A stretch of DNA of 64,000 bases from CAWECB01 sp963807465. Its GTDB lineage: Bacteria > Patescibacteriota > Minisyncoccia > Minisyncoccales > Minisyncoccaceae. The position numbers and the translations under genes were made by a program. Positions 50,564 through 59,723 of this stretch are shown here, piece after piece. The notes beneath the pieces were generated by a model that did no database searches, was not told the DNA's origin, and saw only the letters and a program-made list of their open reading frames with translations. Location of the stretch: positions 136,180 through 200,179 of the forward strand of contig CAWECB010000002.1 in assembly GCA_963807465.1 (NCBI GenBank), given 5' to 3'. Positions within the stretch are counted from its first letter, which is position 1; every line of letters begins with the position of its first letter.

Positions 50564-51208
50564 CTATTTTCCAAGTTCCCTGATCTTTTCTATATTTATT
50601 TCTTTATAGCTTTTAACCTGCATGTCTGCATCCTTTAAATCCTCTGCAGAATAAGTATTTATTATAGCAATGCACTTCATTCCTGCACTTTTTGCTGCAG
50701 CTATACCTACTATAGAGTCTTCAAAAACTACACACTCAGAAGGAGCAACCCCAAAAATGCCTGCCCCTTTTAAATAAATCTCCGGATGAGGCTTTACATT
50801 TTTGACATTATTCCTGGCAAGTTTAATATCGAAGTAACTGTTAAAACCCAGCTTATTAAAGATTATTGCAACTTCCCTTGCCCTGCTGTTTGTAGCAAGG
50901 CCGACCTTAAAGTTATCCTTTACTAAGCCAAGCAATTCATGTATATGCGGCATGGCTACAACTTCTTTACGTAAAGTCCTGGTATATCTTTCCTTTAAGG
51001 TATTTTTTATACTCTGCTTATATTCTAGACCCCTGCTTTCTAAAATCTTTCTGATGGATTCTTTCCATACCAATCCGTAAAGCATTTTTTCTTCCTCATG
51101 TGTTATGAAGATACCTCTCTTTTGCATGAAATCCCTGGTAACCTTCCACACTATTTTTTCGCTATCAGCAATTGTCCCGTCCATGTCAAAAAATACCGAT
51201 TTAATCAT
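50564..51208 (-). CDS. HAD-family phosphatase (beta-phosphoglucomutase-like)
   Basis: The 214-residue protein begins FFDMDGTIADSE (motif I, nucleophile Asp and acid Asp), has LATNSRAREV (motif II Thr/Ser), and KPHPEIYLKGAGIFGVAPSECVVFEDSIVGIAAAKSAGM (motif III Lys and IV Asp). The helical cap inserted after motif I marks the beta-PGM subgroup. Substrate is a sugar phosphate or similar; not resolved. The downstream gene is DUF2905. Confidence 0.9.
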   Translation of the reverse strand: MIKSVFFDMDGTIADSEKIVWKVTRDFMQKRGIFITHEEEKMLYGLVWKESIRKILESRGLEYKQSIKNTLKERYTRTLRKEVVAMPHIHELLGLVKDNFKVGLATNSRAREVAIIFNKLGFNSYFDIKLARNNVKNVKPHPEIYLKGAGIFGVAPSECVVFEDSIVGIAAAKSAGMKCIAIINTYSAEDLKDADMQVKSYKEINIEKIRELGK

Positions 51209-51392
51209 ACCGACTTTCTTCTTTTCGTTAATTATTTGTTTTTATTAAATACCTGTTTAAAACATTTTTATATATTATTTCTAATAATTTTCTATGTGCA
51301 TACATCAATTTTGCAATAGTATCAAAATATCCTAAATTTTTTAAATATATTTTATTATTTATTATAGTTGCATATGTTTTCACTATTTTCAC

Positions 51393-51470
51393 CTTCCCTT
51401 GCAGCACCAAAATAACCCCTTGGATCAAATTCTGAAGGATTTTCTACTAGGAATTTTCTTATGGCTCCGA
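51393..51470 (-). pseudogene. Fragment of class II fructose-bisphosphate aldolase C-terminus
   Basis: The minus strand reads RKFLVENPSEFDPRGYFGAARE, nearly identical to the C-terminal part of the fba gene at 56.0-57.0 kb (RKFLAQNPSEFDPRGYFGAARE). About 69 bases align with few mismatches. Flanking DNA on both sides is unrelated AT-rich sequence without a gene. It is a duplicated scrap, possibly left by recombination. The rest of the 51,209-51,595 gap shows nothing. Confidence 0.75.
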
Positions 51471-51595
51471 TCAATAGATTAAAATCTCTAAAAAAATTAC
51501 TGTTTTCTCTTTAATATTTCATCAAAGATACTAGTATTCCCCAAAAATTATCCATATAACAGAATAACTTCTTTATTATCAATAATTTTTAAAAA

Positions 51596-53053
51596 TTATA
51601 TGACCAATAGTTCAGGATTTTCAACTAGTTCAACAAATCTCTGCAAAAATTTTGCGCCATCTGCACCATCAATTATCCTATGGTCAACAGCAATTGATAC
51701 ATCCATATAAGATCTTTGTTCGATTTTGCCATTTACATATGCAGGTGCTGTATAAATTTCCCCCACAGTAAATATAGCTCCCTGCGGCGGATTTATTATA
51801 GCTGTAAAATTCCTTACGCCAAACATTCCAAGATTGCTTATTGTAAAAGTGGCATTGGATATTTCATCTAAGGTTAATTTAGCCTGTTTTGCTTTTTCAA
51901 TAAGCTCTGTTCTTTTACGAGCAATTTCCAAAATGCTTATTTTGTTGCAGTTATATATGGTTGGAACAATAAGGCCTCCTTCAACAGATACTGCAATACC
52001 AATATTTATATCTTCATAAAGGATATGGCTGTTATCCTGTAGCGATGCATTTATAACTGGCTGCTCGGCTAGCACTATTGCACATGCTTTAATTATAAAA
52101 TCGGTAACTGTTATTTTCGTCTCATATATTTTTGAAATCTTGTCTTTTAGCCTTTCCCGTAGCGTTATCAATTGATTGACATCAGGAACAGAAGTAAGAA
52201 TGATATGGGGAATATTTTGCTTCGAATAGGTCATTCTCTCAGCTATTACTTTTCTCATACCTTTGAGTGGAACCTGGGATTTTATCTTAATTTCACACGA
52301 GGATTTATATGCCAGAGCAGAAGCAACTTCTCCTATTGGCTGTCCCATCTTTATTTCCGGTCCTTTGGCTTTGCCTGATTCTGCAAAAGAAATAATATCT
52401 TCCTTTACAATCCTACCTTCAGGACCTGTACCTTTAATCAGTCCGTTTGTATAATCTATACTCATTTCTTTTGCCATATTTTTTGCAAGAGGAGAAATTT
52501 TTATCCTTTCTTCCGTTTTGGGCAATTCCATTATTTTTTGTTTACTAGCTTCTTTTTTTGGCTTCATTTTGATATAGGCTTCTACATCTTCTTTTGATAT
52601 CCTTCCCCCAGGACCTGTACCTGTTACTTTTGATAAATCAATACCTTTAGACTCTGCAATACTTTTTGCAAGGGGGGATATTTTAATTCTTGATTCATCT
52701 GTTGAGCTTACTTCTATTTTTGCCTGTTGAGAAGAAATGGACTGTGGTTGCACTTCTGTGGCTCCAGCAGGAGTTTGTGCCATAGCTTTTCCTTGGGAAA
52801 TTTGGGAAATTTTTTCATCTGCTTCACCAATATATGCTATTACTTCAGTTACGGGTACTTCATCCCCTGCTGCTCTTAATATTTTTTTCAAATATCCAGA
52901 ATCGTATGCTTCTACATCAAGAGAAACTTTATCAGTCATTACTTCAAATAATACATCTCCCGCTTCAACTTTATCTCCTTCTTTTTTATACCATTTCTCA
53001 ATTATTCCAGATTCCATTGTAAGGCCTAATTTTGGCATTATAACTTCATGCAT
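51596..53053 (-). CDS. 2-Oxoacid dehydrogenase E2 (dihydrolipoamide acyltransferase) with two PSBDs
   Basis: E2 transfers acyl groups from lipoyl to CoA in pyruvate or branched-chain dehydrogenase complexes. One lipoyl domain (residues ~1-75, FEVMTDKVSLDVEAYDSG with the lipoyl Lys) is followed by two peripheral-subunit-binding domains: KISPLAKSIAESKGIDLSKVTGTGPGGRISKEDV and KISPLAKNMAKEMSIDY...GTGPEGRIVKEDI. The catalytic domain ends in DHRIIDGADGAKFLQ with the active His and Asp. Two PSBDs with one lipoyl domain is uncommon. No E1 or E3 gene is in the window. Length 485. Confidence 0.92.
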   Translation of the reverse strand: MHEVIMPKLGLTMESGIIEKWYKKEGDKVEAGDVLFEVMTDKVSLDVEAYDSGYLKKILRAAGDEVPVTEVIAYIGEADEKISQISQGKAMAQTPAGATEVQPQSISSQQAKIEVSSTDESRIKISPLAKSIAESKGIDLSKVTGTGPGGRISKEDVEAYIKMKPKKEASKQKIMELPKTEERIKISPLAKNMAKEMSIDYTNGLIKGTGPEGRIVKEDIISFAESGKAKGPEIKMGQPIGEVASALAYKSSCEIKIKSQVPLKGMRKVIAERMTYSKQNIPHIILTSVPDVNQLITLRERLKDKISKIYETKITVTDFIIKACAIVLAEQPVINASLQDNSHILYEDINIGIAVSVEGGLIVPTIYNCNKISILEIARKRTELIEKAKQAKLTLDEISNATFTISNLGMFGVRNFTAIINPPQGAIFTVGEIYTAPAYVNGKIEQRSYMDVSIAVDHRIIDGADGAKFLQRFVELVENPELLVI

Positions 53054-53263
53054 TGAATCCTCCCGTATTGCAATTATTTTATAGTAAGAAAAAAATTATT
53101 ACATATAATTAATAAAAATTTTTTTTAAATTAAAAACCTTTTAAAAGCACCAAAATTAATTCATCGCAACCATCTATCTTATTGAGCACCAATAATTGTT
53201 TACTTGTTTATTTATCTTCAATTATATAAAAATACCTCCCTATCTTACTTATAATGAATGGGG

Positions 53264-53316
53264 TATCCCCCTCTCTTACTTATAGGAAGGGTTACGATAT
53301 AAGAGAGAGGGGGATA
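53264..53316. repeat. Long imperfect hairpin (inverted repeat) upstream of E2
   Basis: Arms TATCCCCCTCTCT...TATA and TATAAGAGAGAGGGGGATA pair over 13 G/C-rich bases plus an outer TATA, with a ~13-base loop. A related shorter element, CCCTATCTTACTTATA, lies just left at 53,237-53,253. No T tract follows on either side, so it is not a standard terminator; a mobile-element remnant or RNA structure is possible. The other ~200 bases of this gap show nothing. Confidence 0.6.
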
Positions 53317-53342
53317 GGTCTAGCAGATATGTAAATATTTAA

Positions 53343-53468
53343 TCAAACAATACAACCTGTGATTTCCGGCTCTACTAACCTTGCCTTCAGTATTTTAATA
53401 GTAAGTATTGCAACAAAGGCATCAAGTATTACAAGACATATCGGTTTTTTTACTTTTGTATCTGTCAT
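53343..53468 (-). pseudogene. Small frame with phosphoglycerate-mutase-like start (gpmI remnant?)
   Basis: A 41-residue frame reads MTDTKVKKPICLVILDAF at its start, which resembles the N-terminus of 2,3-BPG-independent phosphoglycerate mutase (KPxxLxILDGxG), then diverges into LTIKILKARLVEPEITG. It lies directly after tpiA on the same strand, where gpmI often follows. It would be a 5' scrap of a lost glycolytic gene. The similarity is limited to about 15 residues. Confidence 0.35.
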
Positions 53469-53504
53469 AAATTGGCAACCACTTTTAATATTTCATATCC
53501 TTAC

Positions 53505-54260
53505 TTAGTAATTTATTATTGCTTTAAAATCTAAAAGATTAATGCTTGCCCCACCAACCAGTACCCCATCAATATCAGGCATTGACATAAGCTCGCTTAT
53601 ATTGGAAGGTTTTACACTGCCGCCATACTGTAGCCTTACCACTTCTGAAGCTTCCTTGCTATAAAGTTCGGCTACCTTTTTTCTTACAGCACCACACATG
53701 CTGCTGGCATCTTTTGCAGTTGCTGTCCTGCCTGTGCCAATTGCCCAGATTGGTTCATATGCAATAGTAAGATCGGCAAGATTTTTTTCTTCAACACCTT
53801 CTAAACATTTGGCAAGCTGGCCCAGCACAAATCCTTCTGCACTGCCTTTGTCCCTAACTACTATAGATTCACCAATGCACATTATTGGTTTTAGGCCATG
53901 TGCAAAAGCCGATTTGACTTTGCTAGCTACCAGCTCATCTGTTTCGGAAAAATACTGCCTTCTCTCACTATGTCCTATAATTACATAGCTAACCCCCAGG
54001 GTTTTTAACATCAGTGGTGATACTTCTCCAGTATAAGCACCCATGTCTTCAAAATACATATTTTGTGCTCCAAGTTTTATATCAAGACTATCGGTTGCAA
54101 TAATATTTGCTACACTGCGAAGTGCAGTAAACGGCGGGCAAACACAAACCTCACAAGCATTTTTATTTTCAAACTCGTAGCTTAGTTCTTGAATAAATTT
54201 TATAGCTTCAAGATGACTCATGTTCATTTTCCAGTTGCCCGTAATAAAAGGCTTTCTCAT
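53505..54260 (-). CDS. tpiA: Triosephosphate isomerase
   Basis: It interconverts DHAP and GAP. The 251-residue barrel has RKPFITGNWKMNMSHLEA with the catalytic Lys, VIIGHSERRQYFSETDE with the His, and TIAYEPIWAIGTGRTATAKD with the Glu. LQYGGSVKPSNISELMSMPDIDGVLVGGASI is the phosphate-binding end. All catalytic residues are present. It follows pfkA by 11 bases and is part of a glycolytic run with fba. Confidence 0.97.
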   Translation of the reverse strand: MRKPFITGNWKMNMSHLEAIKFIQELSYEFENKNACEVCVCPPFTALRSVANIIATDSLDIKLGAQNMYFEDMGAYTGEVSPLMLKTLGVSYVIIGHSERRQYFSETDELVASKVKSAFAHGLKPIMCIGESIVVRDKGSAEGFVLGQLAKCLEGVEEKNLADLTIAYEPIWAIGTGRTATAKDASSMCGAVRKKVAELYSKEASEVVRLQYGGSVKPSNISELMSMPDIDGVLVGGASINLLDFKAIINY

Positions 54261-54271
54261 TTGACTATCCC

Positions 54272-55306
54272 TTAATAAAATAGTTTTGTTAGCTCATAGA
54301 GGTCCATATCCATTGGTTTTTTTTCAGTTAGAGCCTGAGCAGCAGGAATTGCAGTAATTTCACCCTTATACATTACTGCAAGATTTCCAAATTTCCCCTG
54401 ATGTATCATATCAACAGCATAGGCGCCAAGCCTTGTTCCAACAAGCCTGTCAAAAGCAGTGGGGGCTCCACCACGCTGCAAGTGACCTAGAACTACTGTC
54501 CTGCATTCAAAACCAGTTCTACCTTCCAGCTCATCAGCTATAATCTTTGAAATGCCGCCCAGCTGAATATGCCCAAAACTATCAACTGTAGCCTTCGAGG
54601 TAATCTGCTTGTCAAGTTCTGCAGGCTTTGCTCCTTCTGCTACAGCTATAATGCTGTAATTTGCTCCCCTTTCTTTCCTGTCTTTAAGAACCCTAGCTAT
54701 TTCGTCAAACTTAAAGTTAACTTCAGGAATAAGTATTATATCTGCACCGCCTGCAATACCGCTATACAGCGTAAGCCAGCCTGAATCACGACCCATGATC
54801 TCAATTATCATTACCCTGTTGTGTGAACAGGCAGTAGTACGAAGTCTGTCGATTGCTTCTGTAACAATCTCAAACGAGGACTCAAAACCAATTGAGTAAT
54901 CCGAATAAGCGATATCGTTATCTATTGTCTGCGGGATTCCAACACCTTTAAGGCCATGCTGGGTGTAGAGTTTATACATTACCCCGTTTGTATCTTCTCC
55001 GCCTATGGTAATAATGGCATCAAGGCTAAATTTTTTGATATTTTCAAGGACCATGACTACGCCGTTATCAATATTGTATGGGTTTGTCCTGGAAGTCCCT
55101 ATCATAGTACCACCAGTTGAAAGTATATTTGCAACATCTGAGATTTGGAGCAGACCTGCGTTTCCTTTAATAAGGCCTTCCCAGCCATTTCTTATTCCTA
55201 TTATCTTATATCCGTATTTAGTTGCCCTGATAAAAATTGCCCTTATTGCAGCATTTATTGCAGGTGAATCCCCTCCCCCTGTTAAAACTCCTACCTTTTT
55301 AATCAT
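54272..55306 (-). CDS. pfkA: 6-Phosphofructokinase (ATP- or PPi-dependent unresolved)
   Basis: It phosphorylates fructose 6-phosphate. LTGGGDSPAINAAIRAIF begins the fold, GGTMIGTSRTNPY and ITIGGEDTNGVMYKL form the nucleotide loop, and PQTIDNDIAYSDYSIGF is the substrate/catalytic loop with the Asp. IEIMGRDSGWLTLYSG and LGHLQRGGAPTAFDR follow. The GGEDT loop instead of GGDGS, and PQTIDND rather than PGTIDND, resemble actinobacterial group III enzymes. Phosphoryl donor cannot be settled by eye. Length 344. Confidence 0.92.
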   Translation of the reverse strand: MIKKVGVLTGGGDSPAINAAIRAIFIRATKYGYKIIGIRNGWEGLIKGNAGLLQISDVANILSTGGTMIGTSRTNPYNIDNGVVMVLENIKKFSLDAIITIGGEDTNGVMYKLYTQHGLKGVGIPQTIDNDIAYSDYSIGFESSFEIVTEAIDRLRTTACSHNRVMIIEIMGRDSGWLTLYSGIAGGADIILIPEVNFKFDEIARVLKDRKERGANYSIIAVAEGAKPAELDKQITSKATVDSFGHIQLGGISKIIADELEGRTGFECRTVVLGHLQRGGAPTAFDRLVGTRLGAYAVDMIHQGKFGNLAVMYKGEITAIPAAQALTEKKPMDMDLYELTKLFY

Positions 55307-55338
55307 TCTATGGACTCCACGATCTATTTCCTAATAAC

Positions 55339-55972
55339 TTAGCCCAAAAGCTTTGAAGCAAGGTCAACAGCACTTGATGCATCCGGAGCATATCCTGCAG
55401 CTCCAATAGAATCTGCATATTCCTGTGTTAGCGGTGCACCGCCAACCATTACTTTAACATCTGAAGTAGCTTTGTCAGCTTTTAATGCTACTATTACATC
55501 TTTCATAACAGTCATTGTTGTTGTAAGAAGTGCTGAGAGTCCTACAACTTTTGCTCCACTTTTTTTAACTTCTTCAACAAATTTATCTGAAGGTATATCA
55601 ACTCCTGCATCTATTACAGTAAATCCCCCGCCTTCAAGCATCATACCTACAAGGTTTTTGCCAATGTCATGAAGATCGCCTTGTACAGTCCCTATAACTA
55701 CCGTACCCTTCATTTTAGCACCAGATGCAGACAGCATTGGCTTAATGATATCCATTGCAGCATGCATTGCTCTTGCAGCAATCAGTACTTCAGGTATGTA
55801 CATTTCATTGGCTTTAAATTTTGCCGCCAACTACTTCCATACCTGGAACCAGACCCTCGTTTAGGATATCTATTGCGCTAACTCCACCACTAACCAGTTT
55901 TATGGTAATTTCCTTACTTGCTACATTATCACCAGCGATAATGCAGTCAGCCAGGTCTTGATATTTTGCCAT
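55339..55972 (-). CDS. Corrinoid (B12-binding) protein, methyltransferase partner, frameshifted
   Basis: A small MtbC/MtaC-like corrinoid protein that carries methyl groups between a substrate methylase and a receiver. The N-terminal helical cap (MAKYQDLADCIIAGDNVASKEI, LNEGLVPGMEVVG) runs into one extra A near 55,820 and continues as FKANEMYIPEVLIAARAM. The B12-binding domain has GTVQGDLHDIGKNLVGMML (DxHxxG), VGLSALLTTTM, and VMVGGAPLTQEYADSIGAAGYAPDA. Restored length ~210. No methyltransferase gene is adjacent except a UROD-like fragment at 59.4 kb. Confidence 0.88.
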
Positions 55973-55998
55973 AGCTACTCCTTTTTACTTTTTAAACT

Positions 55999-56988
55999 TT
56001 AATAAAATCTCTTTGCATCCTCAAGCGTAATTGGACTGTAATCTCCAGCATGACCTGCAGTTCCAAAATCAATCATTTTGCTTTTAATAAGCTTGCAAAC
56101 TGCTTCCCTTGCAGCACCAAAATAACCCCTCGGATCAAATTCTGAAGGATTTTGTGCAAGGAATTTTCTTACTGCTGCAGTCATTGCAAGTCTCCCGTCT
56201 GTATCAACATTTATTTTCTTAACCCCCAATTTTATGGCCTGCTGAATTGACTGTATGGGAACACCCATTGTCTTATCGAGTTTTCCGCCATAAGCATTGA
56301 TTATATCAATAAGTTCTCTTGGAACAGATGATGAGCCATGCATAACAAGCGGAAGATCTGGAAGCCTAGACTTAACTGCACTTATTATATCCATAGCAAG
56401 AGTAGGTTTTGCCTTAAACTTATATGCGCCATGGCTTGTACCAATAGCAAGAGCAAGCGCATCCACCCCCGTAAGGGAGGCAAACTTTGCTGCTTCATCC
56501 GGATCGGTTAGCCTGACCTTACCTGATCCAACTCCTTCTTCAATCCCTCCTAAAGTGCCGAGTTCCCCTTCAACTGTTACACCAAACCTGTGAGCATAGT
56601 CTACAACTGATTTTGTAACCTATACATTTTGGCTAAAAGTTGTGGGGGTTTTACTGTCTTCTTGTAGTGAGCCATCTATCATTACTGAGCTAAAACCAAG
56701 AGAAATTGCCTGTTTGACCGTTTCAAGACTATTTCCATGGTCAAGGTGCAGGCAGATAGGGATATCGGGACTTTCTTCAATTGCTGCTGCAGCCATAAAT
56801 TTAATGTAGGCCATATTTGTGTACTTTAGTGCACCCCGGCTTGCCTGAAGTATTACTGGAGAGTTTGTTTCTCTTGCAGCCTTCATCATCCCCTGAATCT
56901 GTTCCATATTATTGACATTATAAGCACCAATGCCGTAGCTACCTTTTATAGCTTGGTCAAGAATTTGTTTCATCGGTACTAGTGGCAA
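55999..56988 (-). CDS. fba: Class II fructose-bisphosphate aldolase, interrupted
   Basis: It cleaves fructose-1,6-bisphosphate. The N-terminal piece has YGIGAYNVNNMEQIQGMMKAA and CLHLDHGNSLETVKQAISLGFSSVMIDGS (zinc His). After a shift near 56,620 come a middle part (VEGELGTLGGIEEG) in another frame, LALAIGTSHGAYKFKAKP (zinc His) and LPLVMHGSSSVPRELI, then VDTDGRLAMTAAVRKFL. All metal and phosphate contacts are legible. Restored length ~330 residues. It lies downstream of the GAF/ANTAR frame on the same strand. Confidence 0.9.
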
Positions 56989-57004
56989 TCCGTCCTCCTT
57001 AAAT

Positions 57005-57556
57005 TTAAATTTTTTTCATCTCATGGGATAAAATTACTGCATCAGCAACTTCCCTGATTGATTTCCTGCTATTCATAGCAAATTTTTGTATCTTTTTAAA
57101 AGCTTCTTCCTCCGACATTTTTTGCTCTTCCATTATTATGCCCTTTGCTTTTTCAAGGATTTTCCTTGTCTCCAGTTCTTCTTTTATTACCTTTGTTTCA
57201 ATAACAAGGCGATAATTTTCAATAACAATTGCAGCCTGATCGGCAACAGTTTTTAAAATATTTATTTCATTTTCGCTGAAAATATGCAGCTCAGAAGTAT
57301 AAGTATTTAAAACACCAATTACCTTTCCTTTCAATAATTCAATATAACTATTCTCCCAGGGACTATCCAGTTCAATAAATGCTGGCAGTGTTCCTAAATT
57401 ACTTATAAATTTCCTTACCTTCCTGGCAGTAAACTCACTGCCATTGCCTGAACGGATATATTCTGGTAACCCCTTATTGCAGATTTTAACAATCCTTTTG
57501 CAAAATAAGTACTTGAGGTCATTATCACTTTTAAGCCTGGGATATGAATAAACCAA
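57005..57556 (-). CDS. Chimeric frame: IS3 integrase fragment joined to GAF-ANTAR
   Basis: Residues ~1-70 hold an IS3-type integrase stretch (LPEYIRSGNGSEFTARKVRKF, ELDSPWENSYIE). At residue ~73 the frame passes into a GAF tail, KVIGVLNTYTSELHIFSENEINILKTVADQAAIVIEN, and an ANTAR domain, EELETRKILEKAKGIIMEEQKMSEEEAFKKIQKFAMN. ANTAR proteins bind nascent RNA hairpins to prevent termination. An older start (MVGITTIAKS with AGAAGGAGG) is seen just upstream at about 57,575, now out of frame. The chimera may be expressed or dead. Confidence 0.7.
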   Translation of the reverse strand: MVYSYPRLKSDNDLKYLFCKRIVKICNKGLPEYIRSGNGSEFTARKVRKFISNLGTLPAFIELDSPWENSYIELLKGKVIGVLNTYTSELHIFSENEINILKTVADQAAIVIENYRLVIETKVIKEELETRKILEKAKGIIMEEQKMSEEEAFKKIQKFAMNSRKSIREVADAVILSHEMKKI

Positions 57557-58001
57557 GTCTCAAGACTTTGCGATCGTTGTAATGCCAACCATCTTCCTCC
57601 TTCTCTAGGTTCTAAAAACAACCGGTGCTTTTACCTTACCGCCAAACATATATCTTATCTTTGCTGCTTGATTGATAATTTGATCAGTTGCAAATAGTTA
57701 TGAAATCTGCTATCGGGCGCATGCTGGTTATGGCTAGCAATAAAGATGAGAAGATCAAAATGATGGCAGAACTTTTTAGGCTACTCAAGGTTCTTTCCAT
57801 ATAATCATCTTTCTTTAAAGCTTTACAACTCTTACAGCTACAGCTTCTTCACTAATATAAAGATGCGCTGTTCCTTTTATTCTTGTTTGTTCAAGCAGTT
57901 TTTTTACTTCATAATCAAATTGTCTTATCAACAGCATCTGTCTGTACATTTATAATTTTAATTTTTTGTTAATTCGCAATTTAAAATCTCCTTAATTTTT
58001 T
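57557..58001. other. Intergenic debris between the ANTAR frame and the RuBisCO-like gene
   Basis: Contains an apparent old start of the ANTAR gene (near 57,575). A minus-strand scrap at about 57,818-57,960 reads FDYEVKKLLEQTRIKGTAHL in one frame and IINVQTDAVDKTI in another; it looks like a broken protein I do not recognise. A short plus-strand frame starts MKSAIGRMLVMASNKDEKIK. Nothing else is supported. Confidence 0.4.
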
Positions 58002-59157
58002 TTATTTACTAATAAAATCTCTGCATATATTTTTCATAGCTTCAACACCAGCAGCAACTCCCCCGGGATATTGTGTTATCCCTGTACCAGCTAACACCAT
58101 TATATCGGTACCAAATTCTTTAAGATTATCAAGCAGATTATTAGGATTTAGGCCCCCTGACAAGGCTGGAACCATATCCTTTATACCTGGAATATCTAAC
58201 CTCATTGTATTAATTACTGATTTTATTTCTTCCAAGCTTCCACCCACCAAATAACCACCTACAATGTTAGACCTAAAATAATCTCCACCCATTAGTCTGG
58301 TTAGTTTAGCTATGACTTCAGGACTAACCCCCTGTCCTTCTGCCCTACCTAAAGCTTCTTTCCCTCCACAATGAGCATATATTGGTACACCGAAATTTTG
58401 ATCCTTAATAATTTTTAAACTACTAAAACTAGAAGCAAAAATATTTACCATCAGGGCATTTGCACCATTCCTTATAGCTTTTTCTGAAAATTCAATGATT
58501 TTTTCAGGTCCGGTTGTAATATGTGCAGCATAAAGAATTTTTTTCCCAGTTTTATCTTCAGCTTTTTTCAGTAAATTAGAAACTTTTTTTACGCGCTCTT
58601 CCAATGGACAATAACTTGCATTCATCATTTTTTCATCATCTTTAATAAACTGTATTCCACCTAAAGCAAATTGGTAACAAATATCTGCAACTTCATCCGC
58701 AGACAGACCCGATGTAGGTTTAACTATGGTGCCAATTATCGGCTGGCCTTTGGCAATTTTTAAATACTCTCTTGTTTTTTTTATGCCATATGAAGGTCCA
58801 GTGAAGTATTCGTAAGCATAATCTGGTAAATTAAAATCTACTAATCTTGACTTATCATAATCCTTAAGTGCATGAGTTGGGCCACCTATCATTGCAAGCC
58901 AGATAGATGCAAATGCACTCTCTTCTAAATTAAAATTTTTTAAAGGATAAAGTAATGAGATAAAACCTTTTCCTTTTTCTATTTCATTTACCTCATACTT
59001 CTCCCTTACATTCATTAAATAGTTTCGTTGGCGGTATGTCTTTATTACCCCAGCTACTGGTGGTTTCTATTTCTACTAAAAATTCAGCAATTTTTTCTAA
59101 ATCTTTTTTACTTTCTATATAATATGTTGCCTTTAGACTGTCATTGACTGAATGCAT
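58002..59157 (-). CDS. RuBisCO-like protein (form IV), one frameshift
   Basis: A RuBisCO-superfamily enzyme. The start follows AGAGGGGGATATT; the N-terminus LKATYYIESKKDLEKIAEFLVE shifts near 59,018 into SLLYPLKNFNLEESAF and the barrel. IGTIVKPTSGLSADEVADICY has the K175-type Lys; GGIQFIKDDEKMMN retains the Lys-x-Asp-Glu carbamate/Mg triad; YAHCGGKEALGR and ALSGGLNPNNLLDNL follow. Unlike many RLPs it keeps the metal ligands, so it may act in sugar-acid or transcarboxylase/decarboxylase chemistry such as apiose pathways, but the substrate is unknown. Restored length ~384. Confidence 0.85.
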
Positions 59158-59356
59158 AATATCCCCCTCTTATATAAAAATTGCCCTATCATTCATAAAC
59201 ATATTTATTAAATAATTTTAAATTATTGTTTTTATTTATAGTCCACATTCAATTCTTTTAATTAACTCATTTTGAATGTCCTCGCTTAGACTATTAAAAT
59301 AGGAACTATATGCATAAACTACAATAAATAATAATGTTAGGAATTTGAATTTTAAA

Positions 59357-59520
59357 TTTTATGACATTAACTTGATCTACATCACCAATTAGACATATAT
59401 TCTCTCCAATTTTTTCTTTAATTAAAGATATATCTGCATCTCCTTTTAACTTTCTTGGGGTAAGTGTTACAATTGTACTTATTCCACTTTCTTTAATGAA
59501 TTCAATCAAAGTTCATCATA
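59357..59520 (-). pseudogene. Fragment of uroporphyrinogen-decarboxylase-like methyltransferase (MtaA type)
   Basis: The minus strand reads IEFIKESGISTIVTLTPRKL and KEKIGENICLIGDVDQVNVI, matching the C-terminal part of UROD-superfamily proteins (GDxxLxxxKxxxGxxxxLxGNxDxxxxL). No N-terminal part is found and the end is lost in AT-rich DNA, so it is a relic. Such proteins work with corrinoid proteins, like that at 55.3-56.0 kb. Confidence 0.6.
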
Positions 59521-59723
59521 ATTTTTTCAAAAAACATTTAAATAAATATAAAATAATAATATTAATTAATTTAGTTAATATTATTATTTATCTAAAATAA
59601 AGTCAATAAAAATTATTCAAATGTTTAATAATCAAGAAAGACTAAAAAAATATTTAAAATAATTAATAATCAAAAAACTGTTAGTGTAAAATACCTGTAA
59701 AATAGAAAAAAGGAGGAAAGGAC

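Noticed and set aside
57415..57621. Minus-strand frame over the integrase/ANTAR junction
   Set aside because: Out of frame with both recognised domains; no family pattern.
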